Assembly: GCA_024699855.1 (NCBI GenBank)
Contig: JAMPIQ010000001.1
Location: forward strand, 15,066,001-15,130,000
Reading direction: 5' to 3'
Source of the DNA: Aphelenchoides besseyi
Taxonomy: Eukaryota > Nematoda > Chromadorea > Rhabditida > Aphelenchoididae
DNA: 64,000 nt
In this document: positions 22,861 to 33,781 of the stretch, in pieces
Layout: the number at the start of each line of letters is the position of its first letter
Position numbering within the stretch: position 1 is the first letter of the stretch
Notes under the pieces: generated by a model
Told to the model about the DNA's origin: nothing
The model's input: the letters and a program-made list of their open reading frames with translations, nothing else
The model's database searches: none
Position numbers and translations under genes: made by a program

Positions 22861-25001
22861 TTAATCCCAAAGACAACAAGTTCGACGACGATCTGTTGAC
22901 AACAGAATTCGATTTGTCGGATGGAAAGCAAGCGAGTAGACGGGGTTTGTTCTGAAACATTAATGTACGAATACAATCAAGGAAGGACTTACTCATGACC
23001 ACCACGTTGTAGAATTTTCTCCAGTTTTGTCGTGTGTAGATTCCAGATGAAGATTTGCCCATCAGCCGAGCCTGCAGCAACGTATTGCATCGATGGACTG
23101 ACCATACATTTCGCATAATCATAAGACGTGCGAAATTGATCAGCACTGTAGATATGTTCGGCGATTCGTACGCGCAAATCGACCAACAAAAGAGTTTCAT
23201 CACGACAAGCTGCCAAAACTTTGTTTCCATCTAAACTCACAATATGTTTGTTACCTCCAATTCGACTACTTACCCGGCGATACGCACAATGACGTTATCT
23301 TCCCGTCAAACTTTACAGATGCAACCGGAGTGTCTGATCGCTGATCCCAAAATCGAATGTTTTTGTCGAAATGCGAACTCAGAAGCATTTGAGTACCATC
23401 TGACGCTGCTACGTCTGTACAAGTTGATCCGGGAAAATACGTTTTGACACCTAAATAACAAATGACGTAGCTGATCGGACAATATGTACTTACATCTAAC
23501 AGCCATTGAATCCCAAATTTTCACTGTTCGATCCAACGATCCGGAAAGAATTCGGTTTGCATTCGTCAAGAAACGAGCCGACGAAACTTTGTCCGAATGT
23601 CCCGTTAGAGCACACTAATTCATACATTACAAAAATATTTGTTGATTCAACTCACTTTTAGTCGTTGATCATCGATGTTATAAACGCGAATGGTCTTATC
23701 GTTGGAGGCAGCTAACAAAAGTGGAAGGTCTCGATTCACGTCCAGACGATTGATTCCCGCCGAAAATCCAATAAGTTTTGTTCTGCAAGTTGACGACTAA
23801 ACAGGTAGAAGCTATTGAATTACCTCAAAATTGCCCGTTCACCCTCCATTTGGTACATTCGAACGGTTTTGTCCGTTCCGGCAGTAAAGAAGTACTTGCC
23901 GGTTCGATTAAAACAACAGTCGTTTACTTCGCCGCTATCATCGCACTCCTAAACTATTGATGAAAAATAACTATGAACTTCGTAATTACCGTTTTGTAAA
24001 AACATCGACTCGGCACTTCGTCAAATCCAGCTGACATCATACTTCCAACTGATCCCGATTCACTGGTCCGTCGATTGCGTCTGAAATTGAGCAAAGCTTG
24101 TTGGAATAAAGGAATGCGAACAGTGCAATGGGTAGTTGTGCATTCTTACTTACGAATCGCACATACCCAAATCTTTCAATCGCATAAAACCCACCCATCA
24201 TCAGCCGAAACAGTCGCAGCAATCGCAGGCGTGTTCTTGATCGCTTCGCTGATTTCGAATCGTTGCCGTTCCAAACGAATTCTGAAGACAAAATTGAAAT
24301 CGTGAAACTGCCTAGTGCTTACTGTTGCTCCTTATCATTGAAATCGTTGTAAAATTTGATTTGCTCTTCTTTCATTTGTTTCAGACGTTCCAACAACGAC
24401 ACTCGCTCTTGATCGGCATCAACAAACTTCAACTCCAACTGACGATTCAAAGCCTAAATAACAGAATGCGACTGATAAACAAACCGAAGCATACGTTCAA
24501 CGCTAAAACTTCGTCAGCAATTTCTTGTTTGGAATGTTGAAGTTCACGGAGTTCTTCTTCTCGTTTTCGAAGTTGTTCGCGAACTTCCCGCAGTTGATGT
24601 TCGAGTTCGCCTTTTGTTTCCGTAACCGCTGATAATCGAGCTTCCAAATCCACGATCTTCTTTGTCGCATCAATGAGCTGCTGATCGTTTTCGGACTTCT
24701 TTGCAATCACTTTGTCCAATTTCTCTTGTAACTCCGCAATATCGCGACTATCATTCCGAGAACTAAAGGAGATTGAAAAGCTGTTGTTCGTAGTTTCAGC
24801 GTACCTTGTGGAGTTCTGTCGTTGTCGTTTGTTCAAGTTGAGTAAATTCAACGAATCGGTAATCGACAAATCTAAAGAAAGATTCAAGAATAGTTGAAAT
24901 AGTGACTCACAAGATAAAACGATTCGAGTGAATTGGCCGGAAAAACGATCTCGTTCTTGTAGTCGATTCAGAATCACACGCCGATATTCGGGTTCTGTCA
25001 T
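22861..25001 (-). CDS. ATG16: Autophagy protein ATG16 (coiled coil plus WD40 propeller)
   Basis: This is the partner of ATG12-ATG5 in the complex that lipidates LC3/LGG on the phagophore. The N-terminal ATG5-binding region is visible as YRRVILNRLQERDRFSGQFT, followed by a long coiled coil (IAELQEKLDKVIAKKSEND, LEHQLREVREQLRKREEEL) and then seven or so WD40 blades, for example RILSGSLDRTVKIWDS, VSLDGNKVLAACRDETLLLV and VAAGSADGQIFIWNLHTTKL. The last blade, after a 3' intron, reads VYSLAFHPTNRILL and ends CCLWD just before the stop at 22861, as in animal ATG16L1. Many introns of about 40-60 bp. The start is taken at ATG 25001; an acceptor at 25022 leaves room for a short upstream exon. Confidence 0.9.
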
Positions 25002-25703
25002 TTCGTCCGATGAAGCGATCTAAACTCGAAATCAATGAATGCAAACCCCACGTCAAAGTTGTTTACTCGATTTTGGAGGTCACAAACAACTCGACGGCTA
25101 TTTCATGACAGAAACGTTCGTCTGCAAATGCTGTCAACTAATGGACGTCAACAATAAAGCGATTCACAACACGACTATAAATTACAAGACTACAGAGTTG
25201 GAAAAAAAGGAATTAGTGCACGTACTCTCGGACCTTTCCGTCAACTTTGCTCTCCGCACCACTCGTCCCATCAAACGGCACGTTTGCTGCCGCGACTTAA
25301 AGATAATGAAGGATCTTCGACTACTATTGTCACAACCGTTGAGTTGAAGTCTACAAGGAAAAAACAACTAAGCCGGGTTGATTGCACGATTGAAACGTTA
25401 AACAAGTGTGTCAACAAGACTGATTACTCACTTGCTATCAAAACCAACGCGCAAGCAACGAAAAGTTAGAGAGCCGATGAAAGAACTTGATTTTCGTTTA
25501 TCGATTAATGAGTCTTCGTAATTGAAGTCCGAGCTTCAGTTGAATTCGCTAACAGATAACAGCATTTATTGGCCGCATAAAAGTATAACAACTGGCAATC
25601 GCAAAGAAGATTGGTTAAGGCCATAATATAGACTGGATAATACAAATGGAATCCAATTTAGAAGTGAGAACAATATGCGGCAATAGAAAATCTGACAACT
25701 TTG
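25002..25703. other. Intergenic between ATG16 and the next minus-strand gene; no gene supported
   Basis: Open frames at 25039-25347 (+) and 25182-25367 (-) lie antisense to one another with no recognisable domain. The minus one could hold an upstream non-coding exon of ATG16. No transcription factor motif stood out. Confidence 0.4.
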
Positions 25704-26721
25704 TTAGTCGAAGTTCATAATTTCATTGACGAATTCTTGAATTTCGTTCATATTCAAGTTGTTCGGCAACTGATGGGCTCCAGCCGGCGCCGCCTTCTTC
25801 TTGTTTTTCTTTTTGGTCTTGACGAAGGAATGGAGTGGGAAGTCCGTTTTTCCAAATCGAGTGAGGTTGAGAAAACGCAAGAAGTTGAACTCCGAATTGT
25901 CTTCGTTTAAACGACAAACGTAGAAGCCTTGAATCGTATCGACATTCCGCTCCAAAAGTTGTTCAATCGGTTCAACGTCTAAATCGACAAGCAATCAGTC
26001 AAACTGCTACCGCAAACTTACAAGGACGCTCGTGGTTAACGTCAATGTAAACATAAGAAACTTCTAAACAGAAACGCTCATTTTGCTTCAAAGCATTGAG
26101 ACCTACGACACAACGGTGCGAGAAGTTTTCGAACCGCGTGCATACTCAACGGCTTGCAAGTCGGTTTGGCGTGTGATTGGATGTACACCGAACGAATGGT
26201 TACAAGTCCCATGTTAATTAAAAGATTGAAATCTGAAAACGTCGAAAGTGAACGTACAAAACCACGTAGCTTACTATCGATATTGCGCACCAATCGATGA
26301 GTACACGAATAGTTGCTCAAATCACAGGGCTTACGCGACACACAAAATTTGTTGCCGTTGACGAAAATATTCAAACAACCAACATTCTCATCGAAATACT
26401 GTTTAATCCAAAGGTAGTGTGCTTTGTTGATAACCTGAAACCATGTAGAAAGAACGTCGACGTACAATTCAACGGACTTACAGCAATTTTCGCAATTTGA
26501 TAGGGATCCAAACCATCCAAGAACATGGCCGCAGAATGGCGAAATCTAAATCCACAGACTTAATCCTCGAACATCAATCAAAAAACTTACAAAACACACA
26601 ACGGAGTATGTGTTTCAGTGACACGATTTTGAACCTCAATTGTTTCATCGTTGGTCGGTTGAGGGGCGGTCTGATTCGAAGTCGACGTTGCTTTCTTCTT
26701 CTTCTTGTCCTTCTTCACCAT
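25704..26721 (-). CDS. Basic/lysine-rich protein of unknown function
   Basis: I do not recognise this family. The start MVKKDKKKKKATSTSN is followed by a short intron, then SAAMFLDGLDPYQIAKIA, a segment with several Cys residues (FVNGNKFCVSRKPCDLSNYS), NMGLVTIRS, then NERFCLEVSYVYIDVNHERP, and a last exon (DVEPIEQLLERNVDTIQGFY, FGKTDFPLHSFVKTKKK) ending NEIQEFVNEIMNFD. Exons are supported by consistent GT-AG junctions except one near 26200, where the best phase needs a weak donor. Lysine runs at both ends suggest nucleic-acid binding or nuclear location. Confidence 0.6.
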
Positions 26722-27159
26722 TTTGACGATATCTGCAATAACAAATCGATGAAACGAAGGAACCAATTTCGATTGATTTAACGAATTTTTAGTAAAAAGT
26801 CATAAAAAGAAGTTGGTTGACAAGAGTCATCATGTTCTCGCAGTCTACACGATTTGTTCGATGGTTATCCCAGTGTTGTGTTTATCGTTTGAACGCAAAG
26901 AATAACCAGATGAGACGCATCAGCCGAGTGATTAGTTATCGATTTTTTGGAATTTCTCTCAGGTTTCGTACTCTGTTTTCTGGCTCGTAGGTCTGTTGTA
27001 ATCTGTTACAGTTGAACTTATCACGCAAACATTTTATTTTACGTTACGACAAAAGAGAAGACATTCACACATTGAACTTAAGCGTTTCTTCTACTCGACT
27101 ACGAAGACAAAAATTGGGGGACTAAAGGAACACTTGGATTTCGATCAAAATCCTATTGA
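26722..27159. other. Intergenic; no gene seen
   Basis: About 440 bp lying 5' of the lysine-rich gene and 3' of MTCH2, both on the minus strand. It must hold the promoter of the former and the 3' untranslated region of the latter. Nothing else was recognised. Confidence 0.45.
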
Positions 27160-28407
27160 TTAAACGAAGAACTTGTTGCTAGCGTACAGTTGATGGTCCG
27201 TTCCAACGCTGATGGCTCCTTTGTGTTCGCGCAAGAATGAGCGATTACCGCGAATCAGACCGTGCGGCTTCAAATAGCCGTACGCTTCGTCCCAATGATT
27301 GAAAAGTGGAGCGTACGGTAACATTGAAACGGCCAAACTGAAACATACCATCAGAAGTTTGTAGTTTGGTATTCGAACTTACTGCGATCCAGTAACAGCC
27401 AACAAAGTGGTGACAACTTCGAATGGATAAGCCCATGCGTTGACTACGAACGGAACAACATAGGGTGTGTATTTGCGCATGTCCTTCATTGCCTTCTTTT
27501 GATCATCATCCTTAGCTTCTTTCTAAAGACGAAAAACTTAATGCAAAGACTGAAATGGTGAAAAAAACCTGGAAATGCAATAATGCACGATTGATTCCAA
27601 AAGTCAAGCTGGCGATCCCGAAAACGCGAATGTAATTGGCAACCAAGTTTGGAATCAACCCGGAGAACAAACCAGCCGGTCCCTCTTCGGCTCCAACACG
27701 CAAAATTCCCAACACAACATTTTGGTACTTTGATTCACCACCAATGTGTTGAGCAATTTCACGAACCATCAAAACTGAAAATCGAAAGTTAAATTGAACA
27801 TTGGAGAAGAAAACAAACCGAAGAATGGTTGAGTCAAAGTCACACCCACAGACACACTCAACGAACGGCGAATTGCGATGCGAAGTTGATTACGGAAACT
27901 CTCGTAATGGCTCAAATCTTCTTCGTCTTTGTTCACGAACTCCGGTTTACCTCCAACCTCCGGATAATGAACGTCGAGATAACGTTCGAAATAGTAAGAC
28001 GCAAAACCACCAACTAATGTGCCAGTAAATCCCGCTTCAACGCCCCGATACAACGCTTTCAATCCGTGTTCTTCGTAGACATTGCGAACTGAAAACGACA
28101 TTCGAGACAAAAGCTACAAAACAAAAACGAACCATAAGAAAAGGTGTTGGGCAGGAAATATGCTTCGCGACCAAATGCAATGTACACACGACCGGTACTC
28201 AATGGGTACGGTTCAAATCCCAATTGAAAGAGGGTCTTAGCAAATGTCAACGGATAAGTCACGACACCAACGGCCGCTTTCGCCAAAATCGCTTTGATTT
28301 GATTCTCTTCGGTATCCTAAACGATCGATACATGACAATTGAAGTGCGAGCCTTACCGCATGGACGGTAGGAACTGCTGGATCACGACGAAGCTCGACGG
28401 TCGCCAT
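27160..28407 (-). CDS. MTCH2: Mitochondrial carrier homologue MTCH2-like outer membrane protein
   Basis: A divergent SLC25-type protein of the mitochondrial outer membrane; MTCH2 acts as an insertase for tail-anchored proteins and as a receptor for tBID. The start MATVELRRDPAVPTVHA is followed by KAAVGVVTYPLTFAKTLFQL (carrier helix 1 with a PLTFAKT variant of the carrier motif), GLKALYRGVEAGFTGTLVGG, HYPEVGGKPEF, EEGPAGLFSGLIPNLVANYI and YPFEVVTTLLAVTGSQLAVS, ending LFNHWDEAYGYLKPHGLIRG and RGNRSFLREHKGA, as in MTCH1/2. Five or so short introns. The open frame is complete, with stop at 27160. Confidence 0.9.
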
Positions 28408-28569
28408 TTTGATCAAATGAGAGAGAGAAAAAAGCGCAAACTGAAACGAAAGAATTGAAAACAAAATTTGCATTTCGAATAAAGTAATCAAGGTCAAATA
28501 ACCACTTGAACCATCGATTGTAGCAATCAAAACTAGTTTATACCGGACATAGCAACAAACAACAATCAA

Positions 28570-29970
28570 TTACAAGCTCTTTACAAGTTCACGCATTGGT
28601 TTCGGAAGACGACCAAAAGTTGTGTTTGAGATGTAAGGCAACGGTGTTTCAAAGGGATATGCGTCTTTAAAGAGCAGAACAAACGGTTGGTTTCCGGTTT
28701 CATTGTATTCGGGATACTGAAAACAAAATGATAATCAAGAAATCAAAACGGATAAACTGACTTCTTCTTTGAACTCAGACATCGTTATGCAATTGAACAA
28801 AATGACTTTTCCGATGATTGAGAACTCTGGGAGTTGGGCTGTGTTTGTTCCTTCGTTTTTTGTCGATGCAACAAAAATCGGACCTTGAACTTGGACTTCT
28901 TCTTCAACAGGCAAATAGCTAGACAACAATGTTATCGTGTGGTCAGTTTCTTCTAACTCACTTTTTGCGTCCATTAACGATTCTGGAGGCCAACGGTTGA
29001 GCGACTGAAAGACAGTAACATTTGCGCTCAACTTCGGCGTATAAATGATCACGATCAGCAACTGAATGGGAGAAATCGAAAGCATCGGCAGGCGGGACTT
29101 CAGATCGCGATGAATCGATGTTGTACTGAAAACTACGGTTATTTGAGAGTAGTAAAACGAAAAAACATACACGAGCCATGAAATTAGAGGAAGTCGGAAG
29201 TTTCTTGTCTCGAAGCGTATAACCGGAACTCGACTGTTCTTGTTGTCGACGACTAGCACGAGCCAAGATCGATTGAATGACTTCGTCTTCGGCCGTTTCA
29301 ATTTGCTGTTGTTTACTCGTGTCCGTTACGGTTCCCTTCGCAAAGTCTAATTCCATGACCATCGGTTGTCGTGCTCGATTTTGTCGCTGATGTTTCAGAT
29401 CGTCTTTTCGCTTCTGAATCGCCTTTCTTTCTTCGTCTGTCAGATAGTGGGAGGTTTCAATGTTGTAGTAATCGGAGTCCAGATCGAAGACTTTGTTTCG
29501 AGCAACACTGAGAAAAGCAGAGAGTTATCGTAACTTCATTTTGCAACCTACCTCTCGCGATCAGCTTTTAACAACATGTCTCGATAGTTCTGAGCTTCGT
29601 CTTCATTTTTACGACGCGCAATATCCGATCCGTAGCCGGCTTCACGGAGCAATCGACGTTGCAACTCGGCTCCTTTTTTCGTGTCATTGTTGATAATCTA
29701 AGGCATAGAATAGTAAAATCGAGAAAACCAACAAACCTCTGCTTCTTCTCGAGTACAAACGAACGCGCCGCAGAAAACACACGGCCCACTGCCTTCTTGT
29801 TCACACACAATTCGACCACAACTCGTACAATTTCGAATCAGCGAATGGATTCGTGCTTGACATTCGCACCGAATTCGACCTGAAAACGAACTTTGACGTT
29901 GATTTTGTCGTTTAATTTCAGGTACTCACTTACCTGGTAACTTGTTTGGAATGTGACCGGTGATGCGCAT
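28570..29970 (-). CDS. TRIP4: Activating signal cointegrator 1 (TRIP4/ASC-1), short form
   Basis: A component of the ASC-1 complex, which in animals takes part in transcription coactivation and in splitting collided ribosomes. After MRITGHIPNKLPG comes the Cys-rich zinc-binding block (IRCECQARIHSLIRNCTSCG, then CEQEGSGPCVFCGAFVC), a charged helical region (DEERKAIQKRKDDLKHQRQ), the start of the C-terminal ASCH domain (YCLSVAQPLASRIVNGRKK) and its end (IIGKVILFNCITMSEF, then FGRLPKPMRELVKSL). The ASCH domain proposed to bind RNA is complete. The roughly 150 residues that precede the zinc block in vertebrate TRIP4 are missing from this start; an upstream exon was not found. It is divergent from rab-7. 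Confidence 0.85.
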
Positions 29971-30401
29971 TCTGATCTACAATCCTCAAAGACGACCAGT
30001 CGATTTGGACCAAAACAAAAACAAACGGTCCCATAAATTGGACGTCAGCGGCACTTCGCTGTTTGGCATTTCGATCATGAAATCCACCTGTGACTCAGAT
30101 TACAGAAGAGTGAGCGTGGTTGCTGTGTAAACAACGTGAAGTTGTTTTGTTGTTATTGAATTCTCGATCCCAATTGTTCTGCTTGTTATCATTGAGTTCG
30201 AGTCGAATTGCTCGTTCTCTTCTGTCGATCGATTCCTTTAATTCGTTGCTTTCGGTTTGTCGACGTTCGTACACGAAAAAAGTTGTTGGTGTCGAGGACG
30301 AAATGGTAATTTTGATCGATAGCGAAGTCTTTCATGTATTGTTGTCGAAACGTTCAGAGTCGATTGGCCAATTGATTGGCTTCGTCGCACGAAAATTTCG
30401 A

Positions 30402-30409
30402 TCACGTGA
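30402..30409. promoter_or_regulatory. E-box TCACGTGA (CLEAR-like), site 1
   Basis: A palindromic TCACGTGA, the core of the CLEAR element GTCACGTGAC bound by TFEB/HLH-30, 783-790 bp upstream of the rab-7 start. Confidence 0.5.
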
Positions 30410-30718
30410 ACCCTCGGAGTTATTCGTTCACACACACGGCGAATGGACGAAAAAGCACGAGGGCAACGACGTCTGGAAAGAGGTCTGGTGGTTGGGCGGG
30501 ACAACGGGCGAAAGCAGCGGAACGAAGTTTATCTTCAGCAGCGCTTTTCATCGCTCATCGTCGTGTTTTTTGGTTTTCACGAGACTCGAATCGGCTGATT
30601 TTGAAGCTTAAATTGAATTCTGTTCTATTCGAATTCAAAATCTTCATCGGAAGGTGGTTTTCACGAACCGAATTTCCGATGACGTCGATTTTCGTTATCG
30701 GCGGTCTTGTGATCGAGA

Positions 30719-30726
30719 TCACGTGA
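30719..30726. promoter_or_regulatory. E-box TCACGTGA (CLEAR-like), site 2
   Basis: A second exact TCACGTGA, 466-473 bp upstream of the rab-7 start. A given 8-mer is expected about once per 65 kb, so two within 325 bp is unlikely to be chance. Confidence 0.5.
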
Positions 30727-30798
30727 ACTTCGCGCGTTTCCGTCAATTGGACGTTAGATTTGATTTTTGAGCTCAAGAACGTTCAATGAAGCCGTGGA

Positions 30799-30806
30799 TC
30801 ACGTGT
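30799..30806. promoter_or_regulatory. E-box TCACGTGT (CLEAR-like), site 3
   Basis: A third CACGTG-cored E-box, with one flank changed (A to T), 386-393 bp upstream of rab-7. Confidence 0.45.
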
Positions 30807-31191
30807 CTTCTCATTGGCGCAAAGATTCTTCGACTGATCGTTCGGATACTAAAACTCGTTTGTTGTGCCCGTTGAAGGTCTCTGCGAAGATTTCGTCATT
30901 CTATAGCTGCTGCTCGTTGGTTTGGCCGTCGAGTTGTTTATCGTGAATTTCCATTTGGCGGCAACAAACTGCGCGTTTGACTGTGAATCACAAGTGTTTC
31001 GATTTACTTCTCGAAAACGTGATTCATCGCAATCTTGCGAACAATCCATGGTCTAAGTTCTCGTACTTTAATTTTTCAACTCTTGTCTTATCTGTTCAAT
31101 TTGTGTCTTTTGTCTCGTTCGACGATTGATTGCGTGCTTAACGAAATGTTTCGATTATTTTCCTGTAAACTTCAGGTTTCTCTCAAGCAAA

Positions 31192-31955
31192 ATGAGCAAC
31201 GGTCGAAAGAAAGCGCTTCTGAAAGTGATTATCTTGGGCGACACGGGCGTTGGCAAGACGTCGTTGATGAATCAGTACGTGAACAACCGCTTCAGCACTC
31301 AATACAAAGCAACAATCGGGGCCGACTTTTTGACAAAAGACATCACTGTAGACAACAAATTGGTTACAGTTCAGGTTAGTTTCCACCTTTTCATCGGTTT
31401 CATTGGACCTTTTGATTTGCAGATTTGGGATACGGCCGGACAAGAACGTTTCCAATCGTTGGGTGTTGCGTTCTATCGTGGTGCCGATTGCTGTGTTCTT
31501 ACGTATGACATCACCAATGGCAACTCATTCAAATCGTTGGAGACGTGGCGCGACGAGTTCTTGGTTCAAGCCAGGTTGGCGTACGGCTACGAATTGAATA
31601 ATCGATATGATTTTTAGTCCACGAGATCCGGAGAATTTTCCGTTTGTTCTCTTAGGCAACAAGATCGATCTGGAGTCGAAACGCGCCGTCAGCGAACGAA
31701 GAGCTCAATCATGGTGTCAAGGCAAAAACAACATGCCGTACTTTGAGGTTGGTTGAAGCGGTTTATTTTTCATTGTAGTTTTGTTTTTAGGTTTCGGCGA
31801 AAGACGGGTTGAATGTCGAGGATGCTTTCCAAGCAATTGCACGTGCGGCACTTCAACGCGACAGTCAAGATGTTCACGACTTTCCGGAGTTTCCGAACGA
31901 AATTCGTCTTACCGGTAATCGTGAACCCACTCATTCAAACTCGTGCAGTTGCTAA
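31192..31955 (+). CDS. rab-7: Small GTPase Rab7
   Basis: Late endosome and lysosome GTPase, also needed for autophagosome maturation. All G-box motifs are visible: [20 protein letters not shown] (P-loop), [12 protein letters not shown] (switch I), [20 protein letters not shown] (G3 and switch II), [18 protein letters not shown] (G4) and the G5 SAK in [15 protein letters not shown]. The protein ends in CSC, the double-cysteine prenylation motif of Rab7. Three introns lie at about 31374-31423, 31575-31618 and 31748-31791. The stop is at 31953 with AATAAA near 32203. Upstream E-boxes fit TFEB/HLH-30 control of lysosomal genes. Confidence 0.97.
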
Positions 31956-32543
31956 ATTCTTGATTTTGTTCTGAAGTTTATCAGCTGATAGAGTTGTTTG
32001 TTTTCTCCCCTTCGATTGTGCGTGTCTGTTCTTATGATCTGCCCACTCGTTGTTCTTCCCACTTCGTGTATTTTCTCCAAATTCCTCACTTTTACTACTC
32101 CCGTCTTATTTCGAATGTTAATTGTAAAGATTTGAACTTCGTACCTTCTGTATCTTCTTGGCTGTAAATGCATGCGTTTCAAAATGTGCCTATTGGTTTA
32201 AGAATAAATTTAAGTGAATTCAACGGATAGCAATCGGTTACTCAACAATTGCCGTCTGTTCGACCAATGAGGAAATCGGTTCTCTGATGTCTTGCATGGA
32301 AAAAGACGAACAGAAATGGGTTCGCTTAGTTTTGTACTATTAAACAGGAACACTCTTGGCGATCATTGCAAAATCGTCAGCTGGTTTTTGAATCGTTGAC
32401 CGATTCATAGGCCTTCATAGTTCTATTGACGCTATTATTATGCTTGGTTATATTGCAAACTAAAAGACCACTCAGGCGTTCAAATTCTAGCTTTTTTGAT
32501 GGCTAAGAAAATAACATTTTATCGAAAGAAAAGACAAACAAGG
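31956..32543. other. Convergent 3' region between rab-7 and the NYN-domain gene
   Basis: No open frame with support. It holds the rab-7 3' untranslated region (AATAAA at about 32203) and, from the other side, the 3' end of the minus-strand gene. The sequence is AT-rich. Confidence 0.5.
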
Positions 32544-33581
32544 TTAATAGAAACCACGATCGAAACCAGCAAGCGCCTCGATTTGAGTCAACGTGCGAAT
32601 GTGTTGCTCTAAACCTCAAACATAGATGATTAACAAATGGCAATGAGTTTACGTGGGTTCGGAAGAAATTGCAAAAGCGAAGCTAAGGAACGAGCTTGAT
32701 GACGTAAGGAGAGCTGTTGAAAAGAAGCCAACTGATAATCGGGATCTTCGTCCATTGAAATGATCGTACGCTGAAGAGAAGTAATCAAAAACAAATTCGA
32801 CAACTCACTTGATGCGGCGATCCGTTTCGACCTTCAGGTCCATCCACTGGAAAAACAACGTCAATACTATTGGGCAAAAAAGTGGGGACCAAGAGTCGTC
32901 GAGTAATAACAAAACGATAGACCGGATTCTCTTCGTAAATTCGTCTCATCGTCGATGTTCCACAAATACAACCACCAAAGCGACGAGCATTAGCCGCAAG
33001 TACACGGCCCAGTTCTGCGTATTTTTCGGCTCCTTGACCTAGAGAACGATTTTAGGCGTTGAGTTGTGTTCTTAACAAACCCAAAGTCCACTGAACAAGT
33101 CCAGCTTCATCCAAAGCGCGTAGTGCATCAAATCCTACAGTCTTTTCGGCAAATCGTTTATAACAACGAGGTAAAAAGAGTTTCAAATCGTGACCTTTGG
33201 ATATGAAATGCCAAGCCACCAAAACACAACCCAAAGCATGAAGACGACCACGTTGACCCAGAGCTTCACCGTATCTAAAACCGTTCAATTAGCAGTTTGA
33301 ACTCCGAGTTCAACCAACGCATAGCCAACTTCCACAGCGTTGACGAAAATTGGACGAAGTAAGATCGTTGGATCACGTTGTTGAATTGAACGACCGTCCT
33401 GCCCGATGGTCACCGAGTTTTGTCGTGGCGGTGGGCGTCGTAAACGAATGTGAATTGGAGTCGTCGAACGTGGCGGTCGATTATGCGTTTGTGGTGGATG
33501 AATGTGAATATCCATTTGACGGTAACAAACAAAATTGGAAGTTGCGTCCACTTCCACGAAATCCAAACAACCGACTGACAA
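32544..33581 (-). CDS. Regnase-like (ZC3H12-type) NYN domain protein lacking catalytic acids
   Basis: The exons assemble the fold of the Zc3h12a-type RNase (PIN/NYN) domain in order: LLRPIFVNAVEVGYALVEL (family RPVVIDGSNVAMSHG), RLHALGCVLVAWHFISKGHD and LFLPRCYKRF (family GILLAVxxFLERGH..VFVP), DALRALDEAGLVQWT, then AEKYAELGRVLAANARRFGG and CICGTSTMRRI (family DDRFIVxxAxxxDGxxVSND), and RRLLVPTFLPNSIDVVFP with DGPEGRNGSP (family RRLxxFTFVxDxFxxPDDPLGRxGP). The four acids that bind the metal in regnase (D of DGSN, both D of DDRF, D of VSND) read N, E/K and S here. It is therefore probably RNA-binding but not RNA-cutting. No CCCH zinc finger was seen. One junction near 33285 is unsettled in phase. 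The tail ends LTQIEALAGFDRGFY. Confidence 0.7.
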
Positions 33582-33781
33582 AAAGAATGAAATGCAAATC
33601 GTTCCAAAAGAATTAACTGCAAAAAGAATTCAATTTTCATGGCATTCCGTGTAACTGGTCAACAGCTTCGTTCAGAGTTAGCTTTCACAAACGATTTCTA
33701 ATAGCGTTTATTTAGCACCATTATCATTTTGACCAATAAAATATGGTTACCGGAGATATGAGTTAATGTACAACAGGATTC

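Larger units (their letters stand above)
29971..31191. promoter_or_regulatory. Divergent promoter region between TRIP4 and rab-7
   Basis: This 1.2 kb holds no convincing gene (overlapping frames on both strands, none with a domain). It contains three E-boxes of the CLEAR type, listed separately, and a CRE-like TGACGTC at about 30680. A 5' untranslated intron may end at the TTCAG around 31174. Confidence 0.5.

Noticed and set aside
28195..28220. GGTTCAAATCCC resembling a tRNA B box
   Set aside because: It lies within the MTCH2 coding exon and has no A box or cloverleaf around it.
30120..30726. 163- and 116-codon frames upstream of rab-7
   Set aside because: They overlap each other and antisense frames, lack homology, and occupy the divergent promoter.
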